From the NCBI GenBank assembly GCA_001898825.1, contig MKVK01000043.1, positions 1 through 64,000 on the forward strand: a DNA stretch of 64,000 bases. Direction: 5' to 3'. Source of the DNA: Magnetospirillum sp. 64-120 (GTDB lineage: Bacteria; Pseudomonadota; Alphaproteobacteria; Rhodospirillales; Magnetospirillaceae). A program made the position numbers and the translations under genes. Positions 35,018 to 43,929 of the stretch are shown piece by piece. How positions within the stretch are numbered: position 1 is the stretch's first letter; each line of letters opens with the position of its first letter. The notes under the pieces are model-generated. The model was not told the DNA's origin. It made no database searches and worked only from the letters and a program-made list of their open reading frames with translations.

Positions 35018-35690
35018 TTTCGCCCGTGCCTTCGAGTACGAGAACGGCTTCTACGCCACCGCCAGCTTGGCGCGGATCAGCAAGTTCGTCACCCATCTGG
35101 ACCTGTTTCGCCGCAGCCAGGGGCTGCCGGGGGAAATCGTCGAGTGCGGGGTGTTCAAGGGCAATTCCTTGTTCCGTCTGGTCAAGTTCCGCGATCTTTT
35201 GGAAAGCCCGGCCAGTCGCAAGGTGATCGCTTTCGACATTTTCGGGAAATTCCCCGACGATGCCGGTGCCGAGGATCGTCAGACCCTGGACCAGTTCCTG
35301 CAGGCGGCGGGCTGCCAAGGACGGGATCGCCAAGAAATCGCTGCTTTGCTGGATGGGGCGGGCTGTGGCGCCAATGTCGAACTGGTCGCCGGCGATGTCC
35401 GCGAAAGCATTTCCTCGTATCTGGAGCGGGTGCCGCAATTGCGTGTGTCGCTGCTGCATGTCGACGTGGATTTGTACGAACCGACCAAGGTGGCGCTGGA
35501 ATTGTTGTTTCCCCGCCTGGTGCCCGGCGGCATTGCCATCTTGGACGATTACGGCGCCTTTCCCGGCGCCAACCGCGCCATCGAGGAATATTTCGCCGCC
35601 AGCGGCGAGGTGGTGCGCAAATTACCCCATGCCAACGCCATCGCTTATGTGGAAAAGGGATGGCGCCCCCTGGCGGAGCGCGGCACATGA
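35004..35690 (+). CDS. TylF/macrocin-type O-methyltransferase
   Basis: A 228-residue class I SAM-dependent methyltransferase of the TylF family, which methylates sugar hydroxyls. Signatures are GEIVECGVFKGNSLFRLV for SAM binding, VIAFDIFGKFPDD, and the metal-binding HVDVDLYEPTKVALE followed by GGIAILDDYG. GGAGGG five bases before the ATG fixes the start, 14 bases inside the previous gene. The stop overlaps the NeuB fusion start. It probably methylates a sugar of the locus glycan. Confidence 0.88.
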   Translation: METADFARAFEYENGFYATASLARISKFVTHLDLFRRSQGLPGEIVECGVFKGNSLFRLVKFRDLLESPASRKVIAFDIFGKFPDDAGAEDRQTLDQFLQAAGCQGRDRQEIAALLDGAGCGANVELVAGDVRESISSYLERVPQLRVSLLHVDVDLYEPTKVALELLFPRLVPGGIAILDDYGAFPGANRAIEEYFAASGEVVRKLPHANAIAYVEKGWRPLAERGT

Positions 35691-37936
35691 TCATTGATCG
35701 CGACCGCGCCGCCTATTGTATCGCCGAAACCGAAACACTGGCCGAGGCGTTGCGTCGCGTCGATCAGAACCGGGCGCGGGTGATCTTCACCGCTGATCGT
35801 CATTATCGGCTGACCGGGGTGTTGAGTGACGGCGATCTGCGCCGCTGGCTGATCGCGCATGGCGGGGCCGACCTCAGCGTCGCGGTGTCGACCATCGCTC
35901 GGCCGCATTTCGTCTTCGCCCGGATCGGTGATCCCGCCGCCCAGGTGGAATCCTTGTTCGGGCGGGGCGTCGACGTGGTGCCCCTGCTGGATGGCGGCGG
36001 CCATGTGGTTGCTTTCGCCCGTGCCGGAGGTGGGGCGCCGGCCATCGGCGGCTGGCGTTTGGGGCCTGATTCGCCCTGTTTCATCATCGCCGAGATCGGG
36101 AACAACCATAACGGCGATCCCGACTTGGCCCGGCGCTTGATCGATTGCGCCCACGAGGCCGGGGCCGATTGCGTCAAGTTCCAGATGCGCGACATTTCCA
36201 GGCTGTACCGCAATGGCGGCCAGACAGCGGACCTGCGGGAAGACTTGGGGACCCAATATACCCTGGATTTGCTCGCACGCTTCAATCTGCCGGCTTCGAC
36301 CATTCTCGAACTGATGGATTATGCCCACGGCCTGGGAATGGTGGCGCTGTGCACGCCTTGGGACATGGGCAGCGTTGAGATTTTGGAACGCTGGGGCGTC
36401 GAGGCCTTCAAGATCGCTTCGGCCGATTTGACCAATCACGACTTGCTGCGCCGAGTGGCCCAGGCGGCGCGGCCGATCTTGCTGTCGACCGGCATGTCGC
36501 GGGAAGCCGAAATCAGGGCCAGCGTCGACTTGCTGAAGGCGACGGGCGTGCCTTTGGTTCTGCTGCATTGCAATTCCACCTATCCGGCGCCGCTGAAGGA
36601 CGTCAACCTTGCCTATATGACGCGGCTGGCCGAGCAACATGATTGCCTTGTCGGCTATTCCGGCCACGAGCGCGGCATCGTCGTCCCCATCGCCGCGGTC
36701 GCCATGGGGGCCAAGGTGGTTGAAAAGCATTTCACCTTGGACCCGAACATGGAAGGCGTTGACCATAAGGTCAGCCTGACGCCGCTTGAGTTCGCCCAAA
36801 TGGTGCGCTCGATCCGCGATGTCGAAACGGCGGTGGGGCAAGGTGGTCCGCGTCTGCTGAGCCAGGGCGAGATGATCAACCGCGAGAACCTGGCGAAAAG
36901 TCTTGTCGCCACCCGCGCCATCGCCAAGGGGGAATGCCTGGCGGAAACCGACATGCGTGTCGCCAGCCCGGGGCGGGGGCTGCAACCGGATCGCCGTGGC
37001 GACCTGATCGGCCGTCGTGCCACCCGTTTCATCGAGGCGGGGGATTTCTTCTATGACAGCGACTTGTGCGACGAGCCGGTGGGGCCGCGGCCTTACACCT
37101 TTCGCCGGCCATGGGGGATTCCCGTGCGTTATCACGACGCCGCGCGCATGGTGACGGCGATCGCGCCCAGCCTGCTGGAATACCATCTGAGCTATCATGA
37201 CCTGGATGTGAATCCCGAACATCATCTGTGCCGTGTCATGGACAGCGATTTGATCGTCCATGCGCCGGAATTGTTCGCCGGGGACTTCCTGCTTGACCTT
37301 TGTTCCGAAGACGACGGCATCAGGGAACGTTCGCTGGCCGAGATGACCCGGGTCATTCAGGTGGCCCGGTCTTTGCGCCGGTTCCATCGGCCGCAGACGC
37401 GGCCGGTTCGGATCGTCACCAATGTGGGGGGCTTTTCCAAGGACGCCCCCCGGCCGCAATCCGACGTGACCGGTCTTTATCGACGACTGGAAGACTGTCT
37501 GGCCCGTCTTGACCTGTCGGGGGTGGAAATCCTGCCCCAGACCATGCCGCCCTTTCCCTGGCATTTCGGGGGGCAAAGCTATCACAACGCTTTCGTCGAT
37601 CCCGCCGAGATAGCCGCCTATTGCGCGGATGCCAAGCGGCGCATCTGTCTTGATATTTCCCATTCGCAATTGGCCTGTACCCAGGCCAAGCTGTCCATGC
37701 GGGACTTCCTGGACAAGGTTGGTCCCTATGTCGGACACATGCATGTGGCGGATGCCCGGGGCAGTGATGGCGAAGGTTTGCAGATCGGCGACGGCGACAT
37801 CGATTTCGGCACCCTGGCGGCTCATCTTGACCAGGTGGCGCCACACGCAAGCTTCATCCCCGAGATATGGCAGGGGCACAAGAACGACGGCGAAGGCTTT
37901 TGGCTGGCGCTGGAACGGCTGGAACGGTGGTTCTGA
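35687..37936 (+). CDS. CBS - NeuB synthase - SAF - TIM-barrel fusion protein
   Basis: A 749-residue fusion. Residues 1-115 form a CBS-pair-like module (RLTGVLSDGDLRRWL, FGRGVDVVPLLDGGG). Residues 130-395 form a sialic acid synthase NeuB barrel: IAEIGNNHNGD, CVKFQMRD, LSTGMS, LHCNSTYPAP, GYSGHERGI and VVEKHFTLD. Residues 400-462 form the SAF antifreeze-like domain (NLAKSLVATRAIAKGECL, LIGRRATRFIEAGD). Residues 475-749 form a xylose isomerase-like TIM barrel (VRIVTNVGG, ICLDISHSQL, HMHVADA, FIPEIWQGH). NeuB condenses phosphoenolpyruvate with a hexosamine to a nonulosonate; the last barrel may be an isomerase or epimerase. The CMP-sugar synthetase follows directly. Confidence 0.9.
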   Translation: MIIDRDRAAYCIAETETLAEALRRVDQNRARVIFTADRHYRLTGVLSDGDLRRWLIAHGGADLSVAVSTIARPHFVFARIGDPAAQVESLFGRGVDVVPLLDGGGHVVAFARAGGGAPAIGGWRLGPDSPCFIIAEIGNNHNGDPDLARRLIDCAHEAGADCVKFQMRDISRLYRNGGQTADLREDLGTQYTLDLLARFNLPASTILELMDYAHGLGMVALCTPWDMGSVEILERWGVEAFKIASADLTNHDLLRRVAQAARPILLSTGMSREAEIRASVDLLKATGVPLVLLHCNSTYPAPLKDVNLAYMTRLAEQHDCLVGYSGHERGIVVPIAAVAMGAKVVEKHFTLDPNMEGVDHKVSLTPLEFAQMVRSIRDVETAVGQGGPRLLSQGEMINRENLAKSLVATRAIAKGECLAETDMRVASPGRGLQPDRRGDLIGRRATRFIEAGDFFYDSDLCDEPVGPRPYTFRRPWGIPVRYHDAARMVTAIAPSLLEYHLSYHDLDVNPEHHLCRVMDSDLIVHAPELFAGDFLLDLCSEDDGIRERSLAEMTRVIQVARSLRRFHRPQTRPVRIVTNVGGFSKDAPRPQSDVTGLYRRLEDCLARLDLSGVEILPQTMPPFPWHFGGQSYHNAFVDPAEIAAYCADAKRRICLDISHSQLACTQAKLSMRDFLDKVGPYVGHMHVADARGSDGEGLQIGDGDIDFGTLAAHLDQVAPHASFIPEIWQGHKNDGEGFWLALERLERWF

Positions 37937-38631
37937 TGGGGGTCTTGGCCATCATTCCGGCGCGTGGCGGTTCGCAGCGCATCCCCGGCAAGAATTTGGC
38001 GCCGCTTGCGGGGCAGCCGCTTTTGGGCCACACCATCGATCACGCTTTGCTGGCGCGAAGTGTGGCCGAGGTGGTGGTGTCCACCGACCATGCCGACATC
38101 GCCGCCCTTGCCATCGCTCGGGGGGTGACCTTGCGATGGCGTCCGCCAGCCTTGGCCGGCGACACCGCCAGCAGTGAAAGCGCTCTGCTGGATGTGTTGG
38201 ACTCTCGACGGGCCGAAGGGCTTGATGACCCCGAAATCGTTGTTTTCCTGCAATGTACGTCGCCCGTGCGGGCCGTCGACGACATCGACCGGGCCGTCAC
38301 CGCCTTGCGTGACCAAAAACTGGATTCCTTGCTGTCGGTTTGCGTCAACACGCGTTTTTGCTGGGGTGTCGATGCCCAAGGGCAGCCGGTTTCGTTGAAC
38401 TACGACTATCGTCATCGTCGCCGCGAGCAGGATCTGGATCCGCAGTATCAGGAAAACGGCTCGATCTATGTGTTCCGGCCCTGGGTGCTGCGCCAGACCG
38501 GCAACCGGCTTGGCGGGCGGATGGGGTTTTATCAGATGGATTATTGGTCTTCGTTCCAGGTGGACGAACCCGAGGACCTGGAATTGATCACCTGGATCAT
38601 GAAGCGGCGCCCGGATCATGCGGCGGGGTGA
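37936..38631 (+). CDS. CMP-nonulosonate cytidylyltransferase (NeuA-like)
   Basis: A 231-residue nucleotidyltransferase that activates a nonulosonate with CTP. Diagnostic motifs are IIPARGGSQRIPGKNLAPL at the N-terminus, VVVSTDHADIAALA, LQCTSPVRAVDDI and QENGSIYVF. The length is that of the plain synthetase domain. The start codon shares a base with the stop of the NeuB fusion (TGATG), so translation is coupled. The two form the committed steps of a nonulosonate pathway. The exact sugar (legionaminic, pseudaminic or other) cannot be read from this sequence. Confidence 0.9.
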   Translation: MGVLAIIPARGGSQRIPGKNLAPLAGQPLLGHTIDHALLARSVAEVVVSTDHADIAALAIARGVTLRWRPPALAGDTASSESALLDVLDSRRAEGLDDPEIVVFLQCTSPVRAVDDIDRAVTALRDQKLDSLLSVCVNTRFCWGVDAQGQPVSLNYDYRHRRREQDLDPQYQENGSIYVFRPWVLRQTGNRLGGRMGFYQMDYWSSFQVDEPEDLELITWIMKRRPDHAAG

Positions 38632-38709
38632 TCAGGACGTCTGCGGTGGAAGTTGGCCGGGCATGCGGGTGTCCCGTGATGACGTCTCTTACGCGAGGAA
38701 AGAAATTCC

Positions 38710-39438
38710 ATGCGCAAAATACCCATGATGCGTTTCGAAGTGGCTTCGGCCTGTCAGTACGACTGCGCCATGTGTGCCCATGGCGGCATGCGGCTGCGGG
38801 CGCCACGCTATCAGTTGTCCCTGGACCAGCTCGAGCGGTTCATCGAAGCCACCCGCCAGTCCGACTATTTCATCGAGGACCTGCGCATGCATGGCCCTGG
38901 CGAGCCGCTGCTGTGGGATCATTTGGAGCACGCGCTTCCCCGGTTGAAAGCGTCCGGCGTGATCGGCCGCATTTTCATCGCGACCAACGGCCTGCTTGTG
39001 CACAAGTTGTCCGAGGCAAGCTGGGAACACATCGATGAAATGCGGATCAGCCTTTATGACGGCTTTACCCGTCAGGACGAGGTGCGGGCGGTGATGGCCC
39101 GGCACGGTGACAAGATCATCTTGAACGAATGCGATGATTTCCTGGAATTGCCCGCCGACCTTGCCCATGCGGCGCCGGTTCCCTGTCATTGTCGCTGTGA
39201 TGGCCCCATGCTTTACGGTGACCGCATGTATCTGTATTGCGGCCCGCCGGTGTTTTCGGCCATGGATCTGATGGGCATGGATGACGACGCCGCTTTATGG
39301 ACCGCGGTGGCGCCCGGCTATATGGATGCGGTGGTCCCGGGGCGTCTGGGAAACTTGGCGCAATGCGCCCATTGCTGGGGGAACAGTTCTTTCGACACTT
39401 GGGTGCCGCAAAGCACCCAGGGTGGCGGTTGGAAGTAA
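38710..39438 (+). CDS. short radical SAM protein
   Basis: A 242-residue radical SAM protein with the cluster motif CQYDCAMC near residues 15-22, followed by MHGPGEPLLW in place of GGEP. The C-terminal cysteines (CHCRCDG, LYCGPP, CAHCWG) could hold a further cluster, as in SPASM/twitch proteins. Size and pattern resemble sugar- or peptide-modifying enzymes in O-antigen loci. GAGGAAAG lies about eight bases before the ATG. There is a 78-base gap after the cytidylyltransferase gene, the largest inside this run, so a separate promoter is possible. Confidence 0.85.
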   Translation: MRKIPMMRFEVASACQYDCAMCAHGGMRLRAPRYQLSLDQLERFIEATRQSDYFIEDLRMHGPGEPLLWDHLEHALPRLKASGVIGRIFIATNGLLVHKLSEASWEHIDEMRISLYDGFTRQDEVRAVMARHGDKIILNECDDFLELPADLAHAAPVPCHCRCDGPMLYGDRMYLYCGPPVFSAMDLMGMDDDAALWTAVAPGYMDAVVPGRLGNLAQCAHCWGNSSFDTWVPQSTQGGGWK

Positions 39439-39442
39439 ACTC

Positions 39443-41056
39443 ATGACCCCCGATCCCATGGCCGGTGAACTTGATGCCGCGTGGCGCGGTTATCTGGACG
39501 CAGCTTCATCCTTCTGGGCCCGTCAGAGCTTTCCCGACGACAACGGCCGGGTCGTGGTGGTGGAATTGCTGGTGGACAGGCCCGCCTACGTTCTCAGCAG
39601 CTTGCATATCGCCAATTACCTGCGTCTGCGAAGCGGCGCCCGTTTGGTCGCCTTGGTCGACAACGCCGACGGTGTCGCCTGGGCCGCGGCCCAGGCTTTC
39701 GGTGCCGACAGCCGTGTCGTCCGCGACGAGTTCCAAGCTGATCTTGGACCGTGGCCGATGCTGGCGGCGGCCCAGGTGAACGACCTGGATATCGCCGACT
39801 TACGCGCCTGGGTGCTGGGGCTGTCCATCGCCGGGCTGGCCGTGGGCGATTTGGTTTACGACACTTTTCTGCGCTTTCACGCCAAGCCGACCTTGGAAAA
39901 AAACCGCGATGGAGTGGTCGCGTCGGTGGTTGACGCCGTGCGCCATCTGCAACTTGCGGACATGATGCTGTCGCGCTTTGATGTGGAAGCTTACGTCACG
40001 GGGCACCGTGTTTATGCCGGTTTCGGCGCCTTGGTCAGGCGCTTGGTCCACGCCGGTGTGCCCGTGTTCGGCCGCAAACCGGCGGCGCGCAATTTCGCTT
40101 TGCGACGCTATCGCGATGTCGCCTCCACCTATCGCCACGAATACACCCTTAGTCCGACCGCAGGGGGGCGTCATCTTGCCGGTTCGGCAGCCCAGCGTAT
40201 CGCCAACGAGGGCCGGCGCTGGATCGAGGGGCGCTTCAGCGGCAAGGAAATGCGGGCGGACCAGCGCGGTCTGCACACCGCCTTCCAGGGTGACAAGGTC
40301 GTGCTGGGACGGACCGAAATGCTGGGTTCGTTGGGGCTGGATCCATCACGCTTCACGGTCGCTTCGCTGTCACATTCTTTTTCCGACGAGCCCCATTCCG
40401 GCAGTTGGCAGATTCACGACGATTATTATCAATGGCTGCTGGCGACGTTGGAAAAGGCCCGCCAGCTGCCTCAAATCAACTGGCTGGTCAAAGCCCATCC
40501 TGACAATCCCCATTATGGACTGGACCCGGTCGAGGCATCGCTGGTGGCCAGCCTGAACGCCCCCAATATCCGGCTGTTTCCGGAAAATCTCAGCTTGGCC
40601 GGCCTGGCCCGCGCCGCCGACGCGGTGGTCACGGTGCGCAGTTCGGCGGCGCTGGAGTTTTCCGTGTTGGGCAAGCCGGTGGTGGTCAGCGGCGAATGTT
40701 GGTTCGAAGGTTGGGATTTCGCCACCACCTGCCGAACCCAGTCCCAGTATCTGGCGCAGCTGGAAAATATCGCCCAGATCCCCACGCCGAGCGAGCGGCA
40801 ATGCCATGACGCCGCCCTGTTCGCCGGCCTGCGCTATTTGTACATGTTGGTGGAGTGCGCGTTCATTCCGCCCTGCACGCCGGCTTTCTGGGTTCCCACC
40901 GATTGGCCGGCTTTTTTGGATCAAGCGCGCCAACTGCTGTCGCGGCTCCGTCTCGCCGACGATCCGGTCTATCGTAATCTGAATGTTCAGTTGGATCGGG
41001 ATGGCGACCACCTTCTCGATTTCGAAGCGTTGGAGGGGGCGGGCCATGGTTTCTGA
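39443..41056 (+). CDS. KpsC/KpsS-like capsule polysaccharide glycosyltransferase
   Basis: A 537-residue cytosolic protein. The C-terminal half has the GT-B segment of capsule and CDP-glycerol-type transferases: LVKAHPDNPHYG, LFPENLSLAGLARAADAVVTV, then RSSAALEFSVLGKPVVVSGE. The N-terminal half (VVVELLVDRPAYVLSS...) is a Rossmann-like acceptor domain. The likely role is adding an acidic sugar to a growing glycan or lipid. It begins four bases after the short radical SAM gene and overlaps the next gene by about 11 bases. Confidence 0.75.
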   Translation: MTPDPMAGELDAAWRGYLDAASSFWARQSFPDDNGRVVVVELLVDRPAYVLSSLHIANYLRLRSGARLVALVDNADGVAWAAAQAFGADSRVVRDEFQADLGPWPMLAAAQVNDLDIADLRAWVLGLSIAGLAVGDLVYDTFLRFHAKPTLEKNRDGVVASVVDAVRHLQLADMMLSRFDVEAYVTGHRVYAGFGALVRRLVHAGVPVFGRKPAARNFALRRYRDVASTYRHEYTLSPTAGGRHLAGSAAQRIANEGRRWIEGRFSGKEMRADQRGLHTAFQGDKVVLGRTEMLGSLGLDPSRFTVASLSHSFSDEPHSGSWQIHDDYYQWLLATLEKARQLPQINWLVKAHPDNPHYGLDPVEASLVASLNAPNIRLFPENLSLAGLARAADAVVTVRSSAALEFSVLGKPVVVSGECWFEGWDFATTCRTQSQYLAQLENIAQIPTPSERQCHDAALFAGLRYLYMLVECAFIPPCTPAFWVPTDWPAFLDQARQLLSRLRLADDPVYRNLNVQLDRDGDHLLDFEALEGAGHGF

Positions 41057-42059
41057 CGTCTGGGAACACGAGTGGCTGCAAGGGCTTTTGTGCGAGCTGA
41101 TCGAAGATGCCCATCGCCGCGGCGACGCCGGTCAATTTCCCGTTCTGGCCGAGCGGGTGGCCACTGCCGTCAACCGCAGTCTGGGCTTCGATCCGGCCGG
41201 GCTGGAGGACGCCGCCCGAACCGGCGCGGAAATCCTGGGGCGTGACAGCTATTTGCCGCTGGGGCGATTGGTCGAACCGGCGCAGGTCGCTGCCATTCAA
41301 GCCTATCTTGCCGACCGTCCGGCCCGGGCGCCTTTTTTGCCCGATAAGCCGTTCTTCGCCCAAGACAGCATACCGGATGACGTGAATTTCCTGGATTTCG
41401 ACCGGGCTGACGTCATCACCTGCCCGCATGTGTTGGATATCCTCAACCACCCCCGGGTGCTGTCATTGGTCAGCGCGCAATTGGGCGGTTTGCCCACCTT
41501 GCACTGCGCCATCATCCGACGGTCTTATGCCGGGCGGGCCGTGGCCCGGGAAAACCAGCTGTTTCATTCCGACCCCTGGCATTGCCTGCGCTTCGTCAAA
41601 TTGTTCATCTATCTGAGCGACGTGGATGACGCTGCCGGGCCCCATGTTTACGTTCGGGGAAGCCACGATGCCGAGGATTTGCAGGCTCGCATCCAGGCGC
41701 GTGTCGCCGCCCATCCAGCTGATGCCGGTCGCTTCGACATTTTGCTGACTTCGGAAAGAAAACCCGATTCGGTCGTCGCCGATTTCTTTGATGCGAAGGA
41801 CATCGTGGCCATGCCGGGACCGGCGGGGACGGCCTTTATCGGCAATACCCGGGCCTTGCATAAGGGACGGTTGCCGGATCGGGGCGATCGTCTGGCGCTG
41901 ATCGGGCTTTATGGTCTGCTCCCGGGTTTGCGTCCCGCCTTGCGCGGGCGGCCGCTGTCAGGCGCCGATTATGCGGCCCACCATCGAGAGACCTATGGCG
42001 AGGGGCTTTTCAGCAATCACCTCTCCTACATCAACCGCATGCTGACGCGATGGGAATAA
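41046..42059 (+). CDS. phytanoyl-CoA dioxygenase (PhyH)-like protein
   Basis: A 337-residue 2-oxoglutarate/Fe(II) oxygenase-like protein. The jelly-roll metal motif HxD is seen in LFHSDPWHCLRFVKLFIYLSDVD, followed by GPHVYVRGSH, and the distal histidine is in NTRALHKGR. The oxoglutarate arginine is likely in DRLALIGLYG vicinity. It should hydroxylate a small molecule or sugar in the cytosol. Its ATG lies inside the end of the previous gene. A HAD protein gene follows after 48 bases. Confidence 0.85.
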   Translation: MVSDVWEHEWLQGLLCELIEDAHRRGDAGQFPVLAERVATAVNRSLGFDPAGLEDAARTGAEILGRDSYLPLGRLVEPAQVAAIQAYLADRPARAPFLPDKPFFAQDSIPDDVNFLDFDRADVITCPHVLDILNHPRVLSLVSAQLGGLPTLHCAIIRRSYAGRAVARENQLFHSDPWHCLRFVKLFIYLSDVDDAAGPHVYVRGSHDAEDLQARIQARVAAHPADAGRFDILLTSERKPDSVVADFFDAKDIVAMPGPAGTAFIGNTRALHKGRLPDRGDRLALIGLYGLLPGLRPALRGRPLSGADYAAHHRETYGEGLFSNHLSYINRMLTRWE

Positions 42060-42107
42060 GGCGCCCTGGACCGCGCCACGTTTGACGCGATTATTGCGGA
42101 GGCCAGG

Positions 42108-42887
42108 ATGATCACCCCGGAAGGGTACGAAACGCTTTCCAGCGCGTCCCGATTGGAAAGAAGCCTAAGGCGCGGACGGACGCTGCCGCGGTTGCTTTCC
42201 GTCGATGTGTTCGACACTTTGCTGTGGCGCGGCACGCGGCCGGAATTCGTCCGTTTCGGCGATGTCTCGGTGTTGCAAAGCCGGGCCTTGGTTGCGCGGG
42301 GTTGGGGGGGCGCCTCCGCTTTGGCGCTGCTGCGGACGCGACTGGCTGTGACCCGCCAGGCCTATCAACGGGTGCGGGCCGAAGGGGGCGAGGTGTGCTT
42401 CCGGCAGATTTTGGAAAATCTGTGCCAGGACCTGGCCTTGCCGGCTGATGCCGTCGATCTGTTCGAGCAGGTGGAACTGGACTACGAAAAGACGGTGTTG
42501 CGGCCCAATCGTGCGCTTGCCCTTTTGCTGCAGCGGCTGGCGGTGCCGGTGGTGGTGACCAGCGACACCCCCTTGGCGGCGGCCCGGATCGCCGAATTGA
42601 TGCGTTGTTTTCATCCCGACCTGCCCTTGCAGGGGGTCTTCGCCAGTTGCCAGGAACAGGCGACCAAGCGGGACGGCAGCTTGTATCCACGCCTTTGCCG
42701 GCATTTCGATGTCGATCCGGGCGCCGTCGTGCATGTGGGCGACAATCCATTGGCCGATGGCAAAATGGCGGCGGCCAATGGATTGGCAGCAAAAGTCATT
42801 CCGCGAATATTGCCGTGGCGGCTAGTTCATGGCTGGAGGGCCGGGCGGGCGCGGCGTCGTCTGCGAGGCCAAGGGCTTATTCCCTGA
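42108..42887 (+). CDS. HAD superfamily hydrolase-like protein
   Basis: A 259-residue HAD-fold protein. The catalytic motif I is SVDVFDTLLWR, motif II VVVTSDTPLA, motif III lysine in ATKRDGSLYP, and motif IV HVGDNPLAD. The cap region is helical (residues 70-130). The strong ribosome site GGAGGCCAGG precedes the ATG. It converges on and overlaps by 11 bases the minus-strand gene at 42877. In many glycan loci a similar HAD domain is fused to a C-terminal domain that resembles the product of that neighbour. Confidence 0.85.
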   Translation: MITPEGYETLSSASRLERSLRRGRTLPRLLSVDVFDTLLWRGTRPEFVRFGDVSVLQSRALVARGWGGASALALLRTRLAVTRQAYQRVRAEGGEVCFRQILENLCQDLALPADAVDLFEQVELDYEKTVLRPNRALALLLQRLAVPVVVTSDTPLAAARIAELMRCFHPDLPLQGVFASCQEQATKRDGSLYPRLCRHFDVDPGAVVHVGDNPLADGKMAAANGLAAKVIPRILPWRLVHGWRAGRARRRLRGQGLIP

Positions 42888-43929
42888 AGCGGGCCGCAGC
42901 CGGCCACAGGCATTGATCCCGGTCCCCATGGACGGGGCCGTCGTCAAGGCGCCGGAACCCGTCAAGCGCCGTGCTGTCGGCATGGTGCCAACGCCCGACC
43001 AGGGCGGCTTCGTCGGCTTGCGGCGCCATGAGAAAACGCAGCAAGGACTGGCGCGCCTGATCAGGCGAAATCCCAGGGTCCAGGCTTTCCAGGGCGGCGG
43101 CTTGCAGGCCCGCGCGTTCGTCTTGTTCAGACGGGTCTTGAAGGGGTGGGGTTAAAACCGGCACGCCGTTGCTGTCCAGTTCGTGCAATTCGCCCAGATT
43201 GGGAGCCAACAGGCATTCCAGCACGTCGCGATGGCGGATCAGGCAACGCGCTTCGGCCTGGGGCTGGCCCAGATGGGCCAGCACGCCATGGATCTTTCCC
43301 GAAGCATCCTCCGCCCGGTGGGCGCCGGGGCTGGTCAACAGGTAAAGCCCGTCGATCCGGCGGGGACGGCCGACCAGATGATGGACACGCTTCAGGCAAC
43401 GCTGCACCGTGGCGGCATAACCCACATCCACAATCAGCAAGGGGACCTGGGGATCAACTTGGCTGTCCAAGTGGGTCAACAGGGCGTGACGTGTTTTCCG
43501 GACCCTTGTCTCCAGGGCTTGGCGAACGTTCGGTGTTTCCAGCCAGGACCAAAAGGGTTCCATCCGGTCCAGCGGCAGCTCCGCCTTGTCGGCTGGGGGC
43601 GGGGGCAGGCGCAATTCGTCCGCCGCTTCCGCCCAGGTGCAGGGGCGATGGCGCATGCGCACCAGATAGTTGGACAGGTTTTCATGGTCCTGGGCCCCGT
43701 CGATGGCGGCGATGGCCGTTAATCGACGAGACAGCCAGGCCCGGGCCAGTCGCGGCTTCAGTTCCGGGGCCAGACGGCCGATGGCTTGGGTGGCCAGTGC
43801 GCCATCGCGTAACGCCGCCACGGCGTGAAGCGCGGGATCGTGGCGCAAGGCGGAAATGGCGGCGTTGGCCCAGGCCGACAACACCGGCGCCAGCACCGTT
43901 CGGGCCAACACCTCAGTCGGGGTGGGCAT
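42877..43929 (-). CDS. unknown protein resembling the C-terminal half of HAD-fusion proteins
   Basis: A 350-residue protein without signal or membrane segments. The segment PLLIVDVGYAATVQRCLKRV recalls the VDxGWxGxxQ motif in the second half of large predicted HAD hydrolases of glycan loci, and the preceding LKPRLARAWLSRRLTAIAAID matches the helical linker there. No HAD motifs are present. It is convergent with the HAD gene and overlaps the upstream aminotransferase gene by 17 bases on the same strand. Function unknown. Confidence 0.6.
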   Translation of the reverse strand: MPTPTEVLARTVLAPVLSAWANAAISALRHDPALHAVAALRDGALATQAIGRLAPELKPRLARAWLSRRLTAIAAIDGAQDHENLSNYLVRMRHRPCTWAEAADELRLPPPPADKAELPLDRMEPFWSWLETPNVRQALETRVRKTRHALLTHLDSQVDPQVPLLIVDVGYAATVQRCLKRVHHLVGRPRRIDGLYLLTSPGAHRAEDASGKIHGVLAHLGQPQAEARCLIRHRDVLECLLAPNLGELHELDSNGVPVLTPPLQDPSEQDERAGLQAAALESLDPGISPDQARQSLLRFLMAPQADEAALVGRWHHADSTALDGFRRLDDGPVHGDRDQCLWPAAARFRE

